Shown here one piece after another: positions 31,889-42,640 of a DNA stretch of 64,000 bases; position 1 is the stretch's first letter; each line of letters starts with the position of its first letter. The notes under the pieces are model-generated. The model was not told where the DNA came from. It did no database searches and was given only the letters and a program-made list of their open reading frames with translations. Location: the NCBI GenBank assembly GCA_022495995.1, contig JAFEMH010000755.1:266001-330000 (forward strand). Reading direction: 5' to 3'. The position numbers and the translations under genes are program-made. The stretch comes from Adenophora triphylla var. japonica. Its lineage: Eukaryota > Streptophyta > Magnoliopsida > Asterales > Campanulaceae.

Positions 31889-32458
31889 ATCACAATTCGC
31901 CCTTAAGAATTCGATCGGGATTCTTCTCTTCTCGCCGTGAATTTCCAGCCGACCTTAACTGTTTGCTCGGGGAAGTGGGGATTGATTACCACCTCCTCGA
32001 GCTCGTCGTTAGGCTGGAGGTCGCTGATTTCACGGTTGTGCAAGGAGTCAATGATTATGGTTGAGGGGTTGAGCTGAGCTCCAGTCAGAGTTGCCATAGA
32101 GTATATGATATCGCGGTCAATCATCCCCTCTATTCCCCGATCAATATAACCTCCCTCAATAGGGGCTAGCTGTTTTGATTTTCTGCTCGTCTTGAGCTCC
32201 ACCTTCGTGGAATGGAAAGAAAGCATGCCAATTGGTATGGGTGCCGGCGGGAGAGCAAGGGTTTTTCCGTTTTGTGATTTGTCCTCGCCTTTTCCCTCTA
32301 TCAATTTGTCCTCGCCCTGTATTGGCGGGCAGGATGCCTGGCCTTTGGTTCTTTCCTTTTTTCCTCAAGTGCTCGGAGGAATCTCCCGAGCTGGTTCTTG
32401 ATGGTAGCAACCCCGCCCGGGGTGTTAAATTTCACCCTTTGGTGGGGGACGGACGCAA
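31889..32458 (-). pseudogene. Protease-RT linker of element B
   Basis: Minus-strand frames at 31903-32304 and 32156-32410 are polyprotein pieces. One has LNPSTIIIDSLHNREISDL, then a hydrophilic stretch that usually precedes FAW in Tat pol. No catalytic motif is expected here, and frames are broken by short indels. Confidence 0.55.
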
Positions 32459-33165
32459 CTATTCCCAATTCGGCCCGAGCGCTACGCGAGAATGGCATTG
32501 TATCGGGAAGGAAGATCGACCACCATGAAAGTTATCTTGGCCGTCTTCTCGCATGGGTTTTTCCCCAATAGTTACGTCAAACACAATCGTCCCCTTTACC
32601 CTCACGGCGTGATTTGTGAAGCCCTCAAGCATGCCCGCGTACGAAAAAAGATGTGCTTTAGTCATTCTCATTCCTACCAACGTATGGTAGTAGAGTATAT
32701 CGCGGGCAGCTCCTGTATCTATTAACACTCGGCCTATGTTTGCCCGGTTGATTCTCATTCTGAGGGTGAGAGGCTGAGTGGAATGAAAAAGGGTGGAGGC
32801 AAGTTCACTCCTTTTGAACCCAATTTCCTGCTCTTCTTCCGGAGCCATTGCGGGGATGGAGAAAACCTTTTCCAATGTCCGGATTTGAAGGGAGAGGCAT
32901 TTGTTTGTTGGAGGAGGTTCTTCTCCAATGAAGTTTATATTGTAGTCTCCATCGTCATCCTCAAAATTGTCTCTTTCCACCCTCTCGGGACCACGAGGGT
33001 TTCGTGCCCGCCGTTGGTTATTATTGGGGGCCCGGTTGTTTCCTTGATCCATCTCGGTTAGTTCCCCATCATTGATTCTTTGCCGAATTACTCTCTTTAG
33101 CCGGGAAGCGCAGTCCTGCATTCGTGCCCGTGATCATTGTGATATTCGCGAACTTTGTCCTACTC
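32459..33165 (-). pseudogene. Gag zinc-finger tail and aspartic protease of element B
   Basis: The frame from 33121 begins DCASRLKRVIRQRINDGEL. With the preceding YHDHGH (about 33150, in another frame) it forms the usual zinc-finger-like 'FHnDhGHdTedC..Lkr.Ie..I..GeL' of Tat Gag. At residues 135-137 the frame has DTG, in VLIDTGAARDILY, the catalytic motif of the retropepsin that processes the polyprotein; the usual SS after DTG is AA here. The 220-codon frame is clean. Confidence 0.8.
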
Positions 33166-34654
33166 CTCTCACTTGGTTTTCCGAGCATGGGGGAGGAGGA
33201 GGAAAATACGATGCCACTGCATGATCACTGCTCGCGGCTCGGTGAGCTCGGTGTAGATCAAGCTTCCGCAACTTTTCTCCGGAGTTTATCCGACCCACGG
33301 CCTCTGTTCTTGCCCCGGTTGCTAACTTGGGCAGCCTGCAGGGGTGGTCTCCCGAACTTGGCTTATTCTTTCCTTGGTCAAGCTCGGGGAACGGGCATAC
33401 CGCTCTCCTCGGCAGAGGCAATGGCGAAGCCCTTTCATACATCTCCTCCACTGTTTTTGGCGGGCCGGAGGCGAAATTCAATTTCGGGAAGGAGGAGGTG
33501 AGGCCTCCTCAAAGCAAAGTCTAATGTCCCCCCTTCCGCATCCACTATCTCCTCGCTCACCTTTCGAAGCGAGCAATGTAATCTTTTGTGGATTCGGTGG
33601 GGCTCGCTGACACGGACAAGATCTGTCTTTGGTCTAGCGGGCACCCCGGCTCCAAAGAAAGGCATTAAGAAAAATGTTCCCGAAGTGGCCGAAAGAGTCG
33701 ATGGAGCGGGGTTTGAGAGCCAGCATCCAGGATAGGGTCTTGCCCGTGAAAGTGGCAGCTAGAGCCTTGCACATTACAGATTCGTCCGCGGAGAATAATG
33801 CCATTTGTCCCTCAAATCGACCCATATGGCTCCTCGCGTTCTTGGAACCATCATATGTATCCATCTGGGGGGGGGCTTCCCCTTCTAGATAGGTGCCCGC
33901 GCGATCTTGTCGCTGAAGGCATCCATTGTGCGACCACATTTTTGGGCTGCCTTCTGATGGGTTTCCCACATTTTCTGCATGAAATCAACGAACTCGGGGT
34001 TCTCGCTATCAATCTTGTTTTTGCTACGTGGAGCCACGGCCTTCCCCTTGGCCGGAGCCGAGGGCGTGCTTGGGGCCTCACACGTTGATTAGACTGCGCC
34101 TTCGCCAATCTCCTCGCTATCATCCACGTGCACCACACACGCTTGGCCGTCTGTCTGTCCGCTGCCAAGGGTTGGTTCAACTCCGCTTGCCCCCCGCAGC
34201 TTGACTAGCAAGTGATTTAGCGGGAGCTCGTTGGGAGAACCTTTGGGACCCTTGTGGAAACCGTAGCCCTCCATTGGCCTCTATTTCGAACATTTCCAAG
34301 CGTTGGTCGGCAATCACCATGGCCTCGGCGACCGGCTTGGATTTGGAGTCCGTAATTTCTTGCCTCCTTAGGATTTGCTCCGGGAGAGAGGAGTGTTCAT
34401 GGTGGTGTTTCGGGGAGCTTGTGGAGTTTTGGGACTTTTGTTTAGGAGGGCTTGTGCCTTTTCAAAGACGTATCCGGGTCTGTGAGCTTGTGCATGGCTT
34501 TCTGACCGGGGGAAAGGGTGTGAGCAGACTGGGAACGGGCCCCCATTATGTTGAAGACATAGTTAGTTTGTTTTCCCCTATTGATAGCGGAGGGTGAGAC
34601 TTGGTTCTCATCCTCCAAGGTCAAATGACCAGCGTTTTCCAGTATCTTAGACAT
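33166..34654 (-). pseudogene. gag of element B
   Basis: The start is MSKILENAGHLTLEDENQ at 34654, as in element A. After several frameshifts the retrotransposon gag domain (about 33969-33634) reads MDTYDGSKNARSHMGRFEGQ, MCKALAATFTGKTLSWMLAL and PRSIDSFGHFGNIFLNAF. This corresponds to the family pattern YdGs.dP..H...f...m, then cr.FP.tL.g.A..W...l, then SI.sF..L...F. Gag forms the particle that packages the RNA. It is not translatable as one protein. Confidence 0.8.
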
Positions 34655-34778
34655 ATTTTGTGAAAAGATGATGGAAAAAGAAGAGCCTTTCGGCACTCGT
34701 TTTGTTTAGGACACGAGAGGTGCCTTGAAAACAAAATACACGGGAAGTAAATAAAGAAAAGATTAAACTAGTTTTAAT

Positions 34779-34796
34779 TTCCCGGCAATGGAACCA
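34779..34796 (-). other. Primer-binding site of element B (tRNA-Asp-like)
   Basis: TGGTTCCATTGCCGGGAA on the minus strand, one base inside the 5' LTR. It matches about 14 of 18 bases of the complement of plant tRNA-Asp 3' end. It fixes the orientation of the element. Confidence 0.7.
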
Positions 34797-34797
34797 C

Positions 34798-35701
34798 CGA
34801 TGACGCCAATCTTTTCAGGGTCAGGAGCGGTTTGAGGATATCTGGCTAGGATATTTAAGTGGTTGGTTTGTACCTAGATCACAACACAAAGAAGCACCGT
34901 TAAGGTCAAAGTTGGATGTTACTCCAACTCAGGCCCTCGGGTGTGAGAGTAAGAATACTGAGATAATAAGGCTTTGAATACCTTGGAGTGTGTGTGTGTT
35001 TAGGGTTTAGAGTAATATGGCTTACTCAATTGTATATGGAACTTACCTTGCCCAAGGGGGTAAAGGCCTTCTATTTATAGGCGATGCAATGGTGCTTGTT
35101 GAGGTAAGCAATGAGATCAGCCCTAGGGGGCACTTTGGTATTTGACCAGCTACACGTGTCCGCATGCCTAATTGGTCCCGTCGTGGAGGGAACATTGACC
35201 GTCCAAGGGACATGACTGAAAGGGACATGAGCCGTATAGCCGGCTTAGAGCATTAAATGGAATAGTAGGCGCCTGACTGAGCCGCATTGAATGCGTGATG
35301 GGGGAGCCGGCAAGTGGCCTGTCAGAGCCAGTAAGCTTAACTTGCTCAGTAAGGCTTGACATTAACCGGGAAGCAGGCATGTGCCCGCGGTCAATATTGT
35401 GGCCGCAGTCAAAGGTATATGACGCGAGCACGGTTGATGCGGGCACGCCTAGGGCGGGCATGAGTCCCCGCGGACATTCACTCTGCGGGCACGGACCCAA
35501 CGGTCACAGGTCGTGCGGGCACGAATATAGCGATCAGGATCCTTCCGGTCTTTGATAGGATTAATGCGGGGAGGGACGCGGTCTTGACCTCAAGGGCCTA
35601 TCTGTCCGCGGTCTCCCCCCGGCCGGTCTAGAAACCGCACGTCACCGGTCCCTTGGACTGCATCGAAGCGCAGGCCCGGTCCAGTAGATCCGGGCTCATC
35701 A
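34798..35701 (-). repeat. 5' LTR of element B
   Basis: It pairs with 6750-7651. The inner edge has CGATGACGCC instead of TGATGACGCC, a point change at the terminal base. The last about 80 bp on the right differ more from the other LTR than the rest does. The promoter TATA (CTATAAATAG, minus strand) is at 35071-35080. Confidence 0.93.
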
Positions 35702-35889
35702 ATTATCTTTATTAAATTTTAAAAATAATTATTAATAGCGTTTCTATTTGATGCAGAGAAATAATCATGATTCAGCTTTTGTTTGATTAAAGTTCAACCA
35801 AATTAGCTAAAAAATTTAAAGAAAAATATTTATTTTGGGATAGAATATGCTCTAAATAAAAAGTTGGGCTCTTGCAATCTATATATATA

Positions 35890-36187
35890 CTCCCTCCGCC
35901 CAAGGAAATCCTTCATCTTTTTTGGTTCGGCACGCAAATTAAGGAAATAGGTGGGAAGAAAAAATGTTGTGATGTAATTTGAAAATAGGAGAGAGAATTA
36001 GTGGAGGAAATAGTAAATTTAAAAAGTGTTGTGAATGTAATAGTGAATTAGGAGAGAGAATGAGTGGAGGAAATAGTGAGTGGGTATAATAGAATATTAA
36101 TAAAAATTTTCCATTTTAGAAAAGGTGAAGCTTCAAACGGGACGCCATTTTGAGTAAAAGGTGAAGGATTTTCTGGGGCGGAAGGAG
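35890..36187. mobile_element. Stowaway-type MITE (Tc1/mariner)
   Basis: The left end CTCCCTCCGCCC and right end GGGGCGGAAGGAG are inverted and flanked by TA on both sides. This is the TIR and TA target duplication of Stowaway MITEs. Length is 298 bp, AT-rich inside, with AGGAAATCCTTC / GAAGGATTTTCT extending the TIR. No coding capacity. Confidence 0.85.
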
Positions 36188-36247
36188 TATATAAGATGAA
36201 ACTGCAAAATGATTGTTTAAATAAGGCAAATGACAATGAGTTTGTCC

Positions 36248-36658
36248 ATGGGAAGCCTGTCTTTATTTCTCACCCTTGGATTTTACTTTCTCACTACAGC
36301 AAATGCAAGTTGTTTATGACCCAAAGGGTACTTTGTCCAGATTACAAATGATATCAATAACAACGATATCTCAGTTCATTGTAAATCAAAAGATAATGAT
36401 CTCGGAAATCATACAATCAGCTACAACAATTTTTATGAATGGCACTTTTGTTTAAATTTAATCCATACCACCCTTTTCTATTGCAGCTTTCAATGGAAGG
36501 AAAAGACTCAGATATTTGATGTTTTCACGAAGAAAATGATCAACGTCTGTTGGGAGGATTTATATGACGGTAGTAAATGTCGTTGGGTCGTAAAGGAGGA
36601 TGGATTTTACTTACATACCAACTTCCATGATTGTGGAAAGCAATACGATTGGCGTTGA
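36248..36658 (+). pseudogene. S-protein homologue (plant self-incompatibility S1 family), one in-frame stop
   Basis: A single uninterrupted register of 136 codons from the ATG at 36248 to the TGA at 36656, broken only by TGA at codon 24 (36317-36319). Residues 1-20 (MGSLSLFLTLGFYFLTTANA) are a signal peptide with an ANA-type cleavage site. The body reads ISVHCKSKDNDLGNH (about 42-56), FYEWHFCLN, TTLFYCSFQWK, INVCWED, KCRWVVKEDGFYL and FHDCGKQYDW. This matches PF05938: HCKSKdDDLG, then f.F..n...tTlf.C.f.W, then C...W, then G.y. The conserved cysteines are present. Family members are small secreted proteins; the poppy S protein governs self-incompatibility, others are of unknown role. Stop codon apart, the gene looks young. 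Confidence 0.9.
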
Positions 36659-36948
36659 ATTCGATCTCTTTGTACTCCCCTACAATGTTTTAATAAAATT
36701 ATGTGTTTATTCTATTTAAATACATGGATATTTAGGCAAAATTTATAGCAAAATTTAATCTCATAAAAAGTGAAAGGGAAAAATCTTTGTTAATATGGGT
36801 AGTTTATATTTCCAAATTAACAGAATTAGGCCTATATATACAAACTCAGGTCAGGCACTTCAACTCACATCTCTCAGAGCTTTTCTGTTCTTTCTTTGCT
36901 TGTGTCTTTATGCATGACAATATTTTTCAATGTTAGGCTAATGGAGAT
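36659..36948. other. Upstream flank paralogous to 1690-1950
   Basis: The stretch CATAAAAAGTGAAAGG, TTTATATTTCCAAATT, GGCCTATATATA, CTCAGAGCTTTTCTG and CTTTGCTTGTGTCTTTATGCATG mirrors 1745-1920. Both end at ATGGAGATTG. Here the copy is interrupted at 36949 by the composite insertion and resumes at 38576. Confidence 0.75.
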
Positions 36949-37171
36949 TGATAAAGTCTGAGGTTCCACCTTAAAACCAATTGGTGTTAAGGGGAGTAGC
37001 TCAGGATCCTTATATGTTAGAGACAAGTCTTGTTTATTCCTGATGTGGGATAATGTTCTCTTACACGCCCCCTCACGTGTAGCCGGGCTTTGCCAAAGGC
37101 TTACAACGTGGACTGGATGGTGGGTGGCGCGGAGGGTTCATCGTGGGCCGTTGGGCCTGCACGTGTAATGG

Positions 37172-37387
37172 ACCAGCTCTGATACCATGTTAGAATTGGG
37201 TCCTCATCCCCTTAAAAGGCCTTGTTAAGGGGTGAGGTGATTAATTTTATTCTCCAAGTTGATGTGGGATACATGGGACTTTAACACGCCCCCTCACTTG
37301 TAGGCCGGTAACTTGGCTCTACAAGTGGACCATTTATACGCCGGCATGATCAATTTAAACCCAACACGGGTTAACTCATTCCCAACA
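37172..37387 (-). repeat. TRIM-like LTR and iMet primer-binding site
   Basis: On the minus strand TGGTATCAGAGCTGGTCC (complement of 37172-37188) directly follows an LTR-like unit whose plus-strand limits are TGTTAGAATTGGG (37189) and TCATTCCCAACA (37387). TGGTATCAGAGC is the initiator-methionine tRNA primer site of copia and TRIM elements. Blocks such as ACGCCCCCTCACnTGTAGnCCGG recur at 37070-37090 and 37288-37310. Confidence 0.6.
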
Positions 37388-37412
37388 TCAACTTGGGCCG
37401 GCTCTGATACTA

Positions 37413-37637
37413 TATTAAAATGTGGAGAGGAGTAGGATTATAATTTCTATATTATTTCACTCTCATCTTTTACAATTGTCCTAAACACCTATTTATACTA
37501 CTTTTAGAGTCCTAATTCTAATAGGAGATACAATCCTATATATACATAATAATCCTTCTTTGACTAGGATTCTATTTTAGCTATGTATTCTACTTTCCTA
37601 CTTAATTAAGGAGTCTTCCTAAAATACGAAGCTAACA
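37413..37637 (-). repeat. 225-bp LTR, inverted copy
   Basis: It is the reverse complement of 38351-38575 with only a few differences. On the minus strand it starts TGTTAGCTTCG, ends CATTTTAATA, and is followed at once by TAGTATCAGAGCC, a one-base variant of the iMet primer site. It is therefore a 5' LTR facing left. Confidence 0.8.
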
Positions 37638-37768
37638 TTATCTATAATGTCTCCTCCATGATTACCCAATTCGCTTCCGCAACGAATTCCTAAAACCTAG
37701 GGTTCCGATTGTTGCTTTATCCCTTTGATTATACCAACTTCACTATCCCTTGAAAACAAAAAAAATAT

Positions 37769-38029
37769 CGAGTGTCGTCCACTATAAAAACGATAATCGA
37801 GTGTCGTTCACTATAAAAACGATGATTGAGTGTCGTCCACTATAAAAACGATGATTGAGTGTCGTTCACTATAAAAACGATGATCGAGTGTCGTCCACTA
37901 TAAAAACGATAATCGAGTGTCGTCCACTATAAAAACGATAATCGAGTGTCGTTCACTATAAAAACGATGATTGAGTGTCGTTCACTATAAAAACGATGAT
38001 CGAGTGTCGTTCACTCTAAAAACGGAGAT
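37769..38029 (+). repeat. 29-bp tandem array, 9 units
   Basis: The unit is CGAGTGTCGTCCACTATAAA followed by AACGATAAT, with C/T and A/G variants in alternation. It lies between the two inverted LTRs, a place where copia elements often hold 3' untranslated repeats. Confidence 0.9.
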
Positions 38030-38350
38030 TGAAGAAAAAGAAGATATGTGCGAGCACAAATTGTGCACATAATTGAAGAATGAAGACCTGATATGGATGA
38101 CTCTTCAGATATTGGAACAAAAAAAAGGAAGAACTTGGCGCAGATATTGCATGTCGAAGTGAAAGAATTTTTTTTAAAAAAAAAAAAAACGTTTTAATTT
38201 TTATTTGGCAAGTTGGGTATCTACGTTGTAGATCCTCCAACTTGAGGGGGGGAGTTGGAGAATATGGTGGAGCGACATGGATCAGACAGAGTGAAACGGA
38301 TCTAGACCGATGGAGCGGACCGAGTTTGCAAGAAAATACTTGTTTCCTAA

Positions 38351-38575
38351 TGTTAGCTTCGTATTTTAGGAAGACTCCTTAATTAAGTAGGAAAGTAGAA
38401 TACATAGCTAAAATAGAATCCTAGTCAAAGAAGGATTATTATGTATATATAGGAATGTATCTCCTATTAGAATTAGGACTCTAAAAGTAGTATAAATAGG
38501 TGTTTAGGACAATTGTAAAAGATGAGAGTGAAATAATATAGAAATTATAATCCTACTCCTCTCCACATTTTAACA
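38351..38575 (+). repeat. 225-bp LTR, direct copy
   Basis: TGTTAGCTTCG to CACATTTTAACA. Upstream at 38240-38256 the purine run TTGAGGGGGGGAG resembles a copia polypurine tract but lies about 100 bp away. The right edge is the GAGAT target duplication. Confidence 0.8.
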
Positions 38576-38649
38576 GAGATCGTTGTTTATGGTATATCGC
38601 GAAACTCTTGCAGTCACAAAATTGGTGGTAGGTGAACCCTGCTCCATTC

Positions 38650-38901
38650 TCAACCCTCAATATAGTCTCGCACCCCTAAGGCGGAGAAATACTTGCCCTG
38701 ATACATCATATCGCAAACGGGTGTAGCGCCCGAACAAAACCATCCTTCTCCTTTCTTGAAAAATGCTATCTTATCAGAGCAAAAACCATACAAAACAAAC
38801 ACTGTAAAGTCTTTTTTCAAATGCGGGTTTCTAGCAGCACCGCCTTTTACATAATCTCCAGGTTTTCCAACAACACCGTCTTCTACATTGTTTCGTCTCA
38901 A
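38650..38901 (-). pseudogene. DUF295-like F-box protein fragment
   Basis: A minus-strand frame of 83 codons reads FTVFVLYGFCSDKIAFFKKG, EGWFCSGATP and MMYQGKYFSALGVRDYIE. The pattern 'vlvyg....laf.k.gd..W......f.Dv.y..gkfyAl' is that of the DUF295 domain of plant F-box proteins. The frame lacks an F-box and continues into noncoding DNA on both sides. Opposite orientation to the neighbouring F-box fragment argues for a rearranged cluster. Confidence 0.55.
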
Positions 38902-38977
38902 CTTTTCTTTTTCTTGATTGCAGTGATGGCTTTATTGGATAAACAAATTGTGTTTGTGTGATAACTGATCAAGAGAT

Positions 38978-39370
38978 ATGAATGATGCGAGCAATGATTA
39001 TGAGGAAATTATGAGAATTCCAAAGCATATACCTGAAGATATAGGCTTGAATATTCTTTCAAGGTTTCCTATAAAAGCCCTCATTCGATTCAGATGTGCT
39101 TGAAATCTCTAGAAATCCATCATCGATGATCCTTCGTTCATGAACATTCACTCAGCTCATGCTCATTCTCAAATTGTCTTCTCCTCCTACAAGCAAGGTA
39201 CAACTCATCTTTACTCCGCAAACCTCGCAGGAAGACATCAGGTTTGCCATAGACTCTGCTGCAAAACGATTCTACTATGTTCATGTTCAAGACAACGAGC
39301 GAACCTGAAATTGCATGGAGTACATATAAAGCCCATTGGAAAAACAATGTTCATTCATTCTCAAATTTAA
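38978..39370 (+). pseudogene. F-box domain N-terminal pseudogene
   Basis: From the ATG at 38978 one register runs to TAA at 39368-39370. It reads IPEDIGLNILSRFPIKALIR, FRCA-stop-NL-stop-KSI, IIDDPSFMNIHSAH and TTHLYSANL. This is the classical plant F-box (lPediv.eILsrLPvKsLlrfrcVcKsW.sLI.dp.F...H). The stops TGA (39101-39103) and TAG (39110-39112) replace the usual VsKsW segment. The F-box would bind SKP1 in SCF ubiquitin ligases. The gene is cut off by decay before the copia insertion at 39515. Confidence 0.88.
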
Positions 39371-39545
39371 TCTAGAATGGCATATCGATATTTTTGCTGG
39401 TGGTGGGATTGGTCAACACAGTACACACCTATGAACTGTACCAACTGATTCACGAGAAACTATTATAGAACGCGAATGGCATATGAATGTTATTTAAAAG
39501 ATGGACAAAAGATGTGAAAGGATGTTTGAGCTAGTTTTCAGTAGT

Positions 39546-40401
39546 TGTTGGACTTTAGTATGGCTTCTCAAGAACTTAACAGAAAAAACTGACGAAGAAT
39601 TTAACGGAGATTGGGAAAACTAGAAAACAAGTCGAGTCTTGTATTATATACAATCTTCGTAAGAGTTATTTGTCCCGCACAGGTGCTTACGGTTGAATAA
39701 CAAAACTCTCGTAAGATAAAACGACTTTACTATTAGTTATAAGGAGCACTCCAATATAACTAATCTAACGAACAACACAATGTTTTGAACTTTGAACTTG
39801 AAAGGATTTGATGCAACAAGATAATATGATTTGGCTATGTTAATCTATCTCACTAGAGGGTAAAGAGGCTCAAATGACTGTATTAATATATTGAAATTCG
39901 GAGGGAAAAGTATATAAAGAGAATCAAAAGGTTTTGTGCCTTTTCCCTTGAAAAGGTGTGATTTTTCGAACAGCAGTGAAGGGCACGAGTCGTGCTAATT
40001 GGCACGAGTCGTGCCCACGACTCGTTCCCAAGCATTCCACTCGTTCTGATCAGATTTTAGCAAATGGTCATCAGAATCCCATTCGTGCTCACGACTCGTG
40101 CTCGTAGTCCCCACTCGTTACGATCGCTTGAGCCAAATCTCATCACCCAAAAACACTGTTCAAATCTAATTTGATCCAAACGACCAAATTGACCCTTTTA
40201 ACCAACTTTGTTAAGTTACAAAAGACCTTTGTCATTAATTCTCATTCACCCTAAATGGTTTTGAGACATTAAATGAGTTTAATAATCTACAACAAATGTA
40301 GAATACATTTTGTAACTAGTTTCGTTAACAAATAACGAACTTCCGTTAGAAACTAGATCAATGTTAAGTCAAACTTAAATTTTCGTTATCTATTTCCAAC
40401 A
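39546..40401 (-). repeat. 3' LTR of inner copia
   Basis: It pairs with 44835-45691. The LTR includes the striking motif GGCACGAGTCGTGC repeated in direct and inverted form (39979-40020; related CACTCGTT and CGTGCTC copies to 40120). The polypurine tract GTGGGGGAT (complement of 40402-40410) borders it. Confidence 0.93.
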
Positions 40402-40411
40402 ATCCCCCACA

Positions 40412-41319
40412 TGAATGACAATTAATGCATGAATGCAATTTCGTCCAAAGTTCCGGCGAACTATTATTACATCGGGATAGATAGCTTGTGGCCTTGAATC
40501 TTCCCTAGTGAAATATTATCGGATATACTAGCCATTTGGTAGCGAGTCGCTTTGAACCAGTGACTGTCGGATGTATACCAAGACAATAATACTCACATAA
40601 TAACAGCTCTAACAATTGTTGTTCTCACGTTTTGTCCATTTCGGCCCTGGACCGTATCTCATTCATAAGCGTTCATTTAGAGGCGGCCTAATTATCTCTC
40701 GCTTATATAGGTGATTCTTACTATAAGGAGTATCATGCACTACTCCACCCGTAGGTATAGAAATCATTAAAAGTTTTCTCAACTTATCCTTACCACTGCT
40801 GCATGTGCTTGTACTTGGATGTTCTGGGAATGAGTATTCAACATCTCCGGGTTAATAAACCGAGTTGTTGTTTCCAAGTAACTCTACTAGAACTTATAAC
40901 TTGGTTGTCTCATTGAACCAAGGGCCTGGGATCTCCATTTCTCAAGGTTGAGTGTCCGCTATAAGTCCTTTTTGTTGTGGGTTTTAAACCCATTCCCCTT
41001 AACAATTTATACAGTTGACCTCTATTACTACCCTTAGGTAGAAGGATCCGATTTTGACTTCACATGACTAGTTGTGACAGTCGTATTTTGAGATCAATTG
41101 TATTATGGTAGTGCGTCTAAGACCATTGTGTCTTGTCTTATCACTATGTTCTACACCTTTTCCTATTTTCCATTGTCGTCACAATGCCTTTAGGTCATGC
41201 AGACATAAACTTATTCCACAAAGGAATATCTTTTCCAAGAATTTATTAGACCAATAAGCTTATTCCTAAGCTTTGTCTAATTCTATCAACTCATATTCTT
41301 TACAAGATTGAGTTAGCTA
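40412..41319 (-). pseudogene. Eroded 3' internal region of inner copia
   Basis: No continuous protein is readable. The position between polypurine tract and RT remnants corresponds to RNase H and the 3' untranslated region. Stops are dense in all frames. Confidence 0.4.
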
Positions 41320-41547
41320 ACCATTAGGACTTGACCTGATGGCCAGAGCACTGGGACACCAACACGGAGGTCCTGGGTTCGATTCCCCCCAGTGGTTTGA
41401 GTGGATGATTATCCCTCCCTAGTTAATATTAGGCGCCTCTGGGGAGATTTTAAGGGAATTTCAGAGATTTGAGGGACTTGTTAGTAAAATCGACTTACAC
41501 AAAAAAGGGGGCTTGACTCGAGATGGCAAAAAAAAAAAAAAAAAAAA
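41320..41547 (+). mobile_element. tRNA-derived SINE with 16-bp TSD
   Basis: An A box (TGGCCAGAGCACTGG, 41340-41354) and a perfect B box (GGTTCGATTCC, 41376-41386) form a pol III promoter. The element ends in about 20 A at 41528-41547. AAGATTGAGTTAGCTA precedes it (41304-41319) and recurs after the A-tract (to 41562), so the insertion is precise. Length is about 228 bp. It lies in the RT/RNase H part of the inner copia. Confidence 0.9.
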
Positions 41548-41562
41548 AGATTGAGTTAGCTA

Positions 41563-42640
41563 TCTTATCTTGGAAAGTGACACCTTTACTCCAACTAATG
41601 TGAGCGCATTCTAAATTTGGAGTATGTTTGTGTCGAATATTCAATCAGTATATTCGTTTCATACTTTTGAATATTTCAGGTATTGTAATTTTTAATCATA
41701 AGTATATCATTAAGTACACTAAGTACTATGACTATACTATTCCGTTGATTGATTACAATGATCTCTGTACCGATCCGACTTCCCAAGTATTCAGTATCTT
41801 TAAGTGGTTTGACCTCCTTAGAGTCTACTTTTCAGGAATCTATCTTACAGAGATTTCCTCTCAAGATTCTACTTGAACTTTCGAAGTACTTTTTTTTCAA
41901 GATAATGGGATTGAGATAGGATTATTCCTTCTGATGTTATAGAAATCTTTATTTCTAATGTGACATCGGCTAATCCCATATCTTTCTTGTCAAAGTTCTT
42001 CTTTATCATGTCTTTGGTATTCATGATCAATCATAACTACCATTGTTATCCATGTAAGGACAGACTATTAACAAATGATTCAGATGTTCCTTTAATGTAG
42101 ACACATTTGTCACATTCATTAATCTTGAATCCATTTGATAACATAGTTCTATCGAACTTCTCATGCCACTGTTTAGTTGCTTGTTTTAGTCCATATGAAT
42201 ACACAAGTAGATCCAACACGGTTGTGCGACATAGAAGGCTCTGTTGTGTCAATGGGATAATCTTGCATAAATCATCATGTCCTTTTGACAACTAGCCTGG
42301 CTTTATACTTTTCAACAGATCCATCGGCTTTATACTTTCTTTTAATAATCCATTTGCAACCTAATGGTTTGCAACTTGGAGGGAGATCTACCAATTCCCA
42401 AGTATTTATTAAGCATTATGGATTTTATCTCACTGTTAATAGCCTCTTTCCAGAATGAACTATCCGGATCAGATAACGCTTCCTTAACAGTTGCTGATTC
42501 GTTTTCCAACATAACTGATAGAAAATCAGGACCAAAAGACTTTTCCACTCTTGCCCTTTTAATACGTCTAAGTCCTTCATCTTCAACTTGAGATGGACTA
42601 TTTGTAGTCTAATATTTAAAGGTTTCATCCTTGGCATATC
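41563..42640 (-). pseudogene. RT remnants of inner copia
   Basis: Minus-strand pieces in different frames: SDPDSSFWKEAINSEIKSIM (about 42480), LGCKWIIKRKYKADGS-type residues (about 42350), YSYGLKQATKQWHEKFDRTM and CDKCVYIKG (42200-42080), DMGLADVTLEIKI and ILSQSHYLEK (41970-41880), and IVLSVL-type RNase H lead-in. The catalytic YVDD block is not visible, probably deleted near 42070. Confidence 0.75.

Larger units (their letters stand above)
36949..38575. mobile_element. Composite LTR/TRIM insertion with TSD GAGAT
   Basis: GAGAT flanks the insert at 36944-36948 and 38576-38580. The paralogous empty site at about 1924-1945 reads straight across (ATGGAGATTGTTGTTCATGG), which proves the insertion. 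The insert starts TGATAAAG and ends TTTTAACA. Inside are TRIM-like LTR pieces with a primer-binding site, two inverted copies of a 225-bp LTR and a 29-bp tandem array. No protein is encoded, so it must have moved with help from another element or formed by several events. Confidence 0.75.

Noticed and set aside
37769..38029. CRISPR-like 29-bp repeats
   Set aside because: Head-to-tail units without spacers, inside an LTR-derived insertion.
41335..41400. tRNA gene
   Set aside because: A and B boxes are present, but the cloverleaf arms do not pair, and poly-A tail and TSD identify a SINE.
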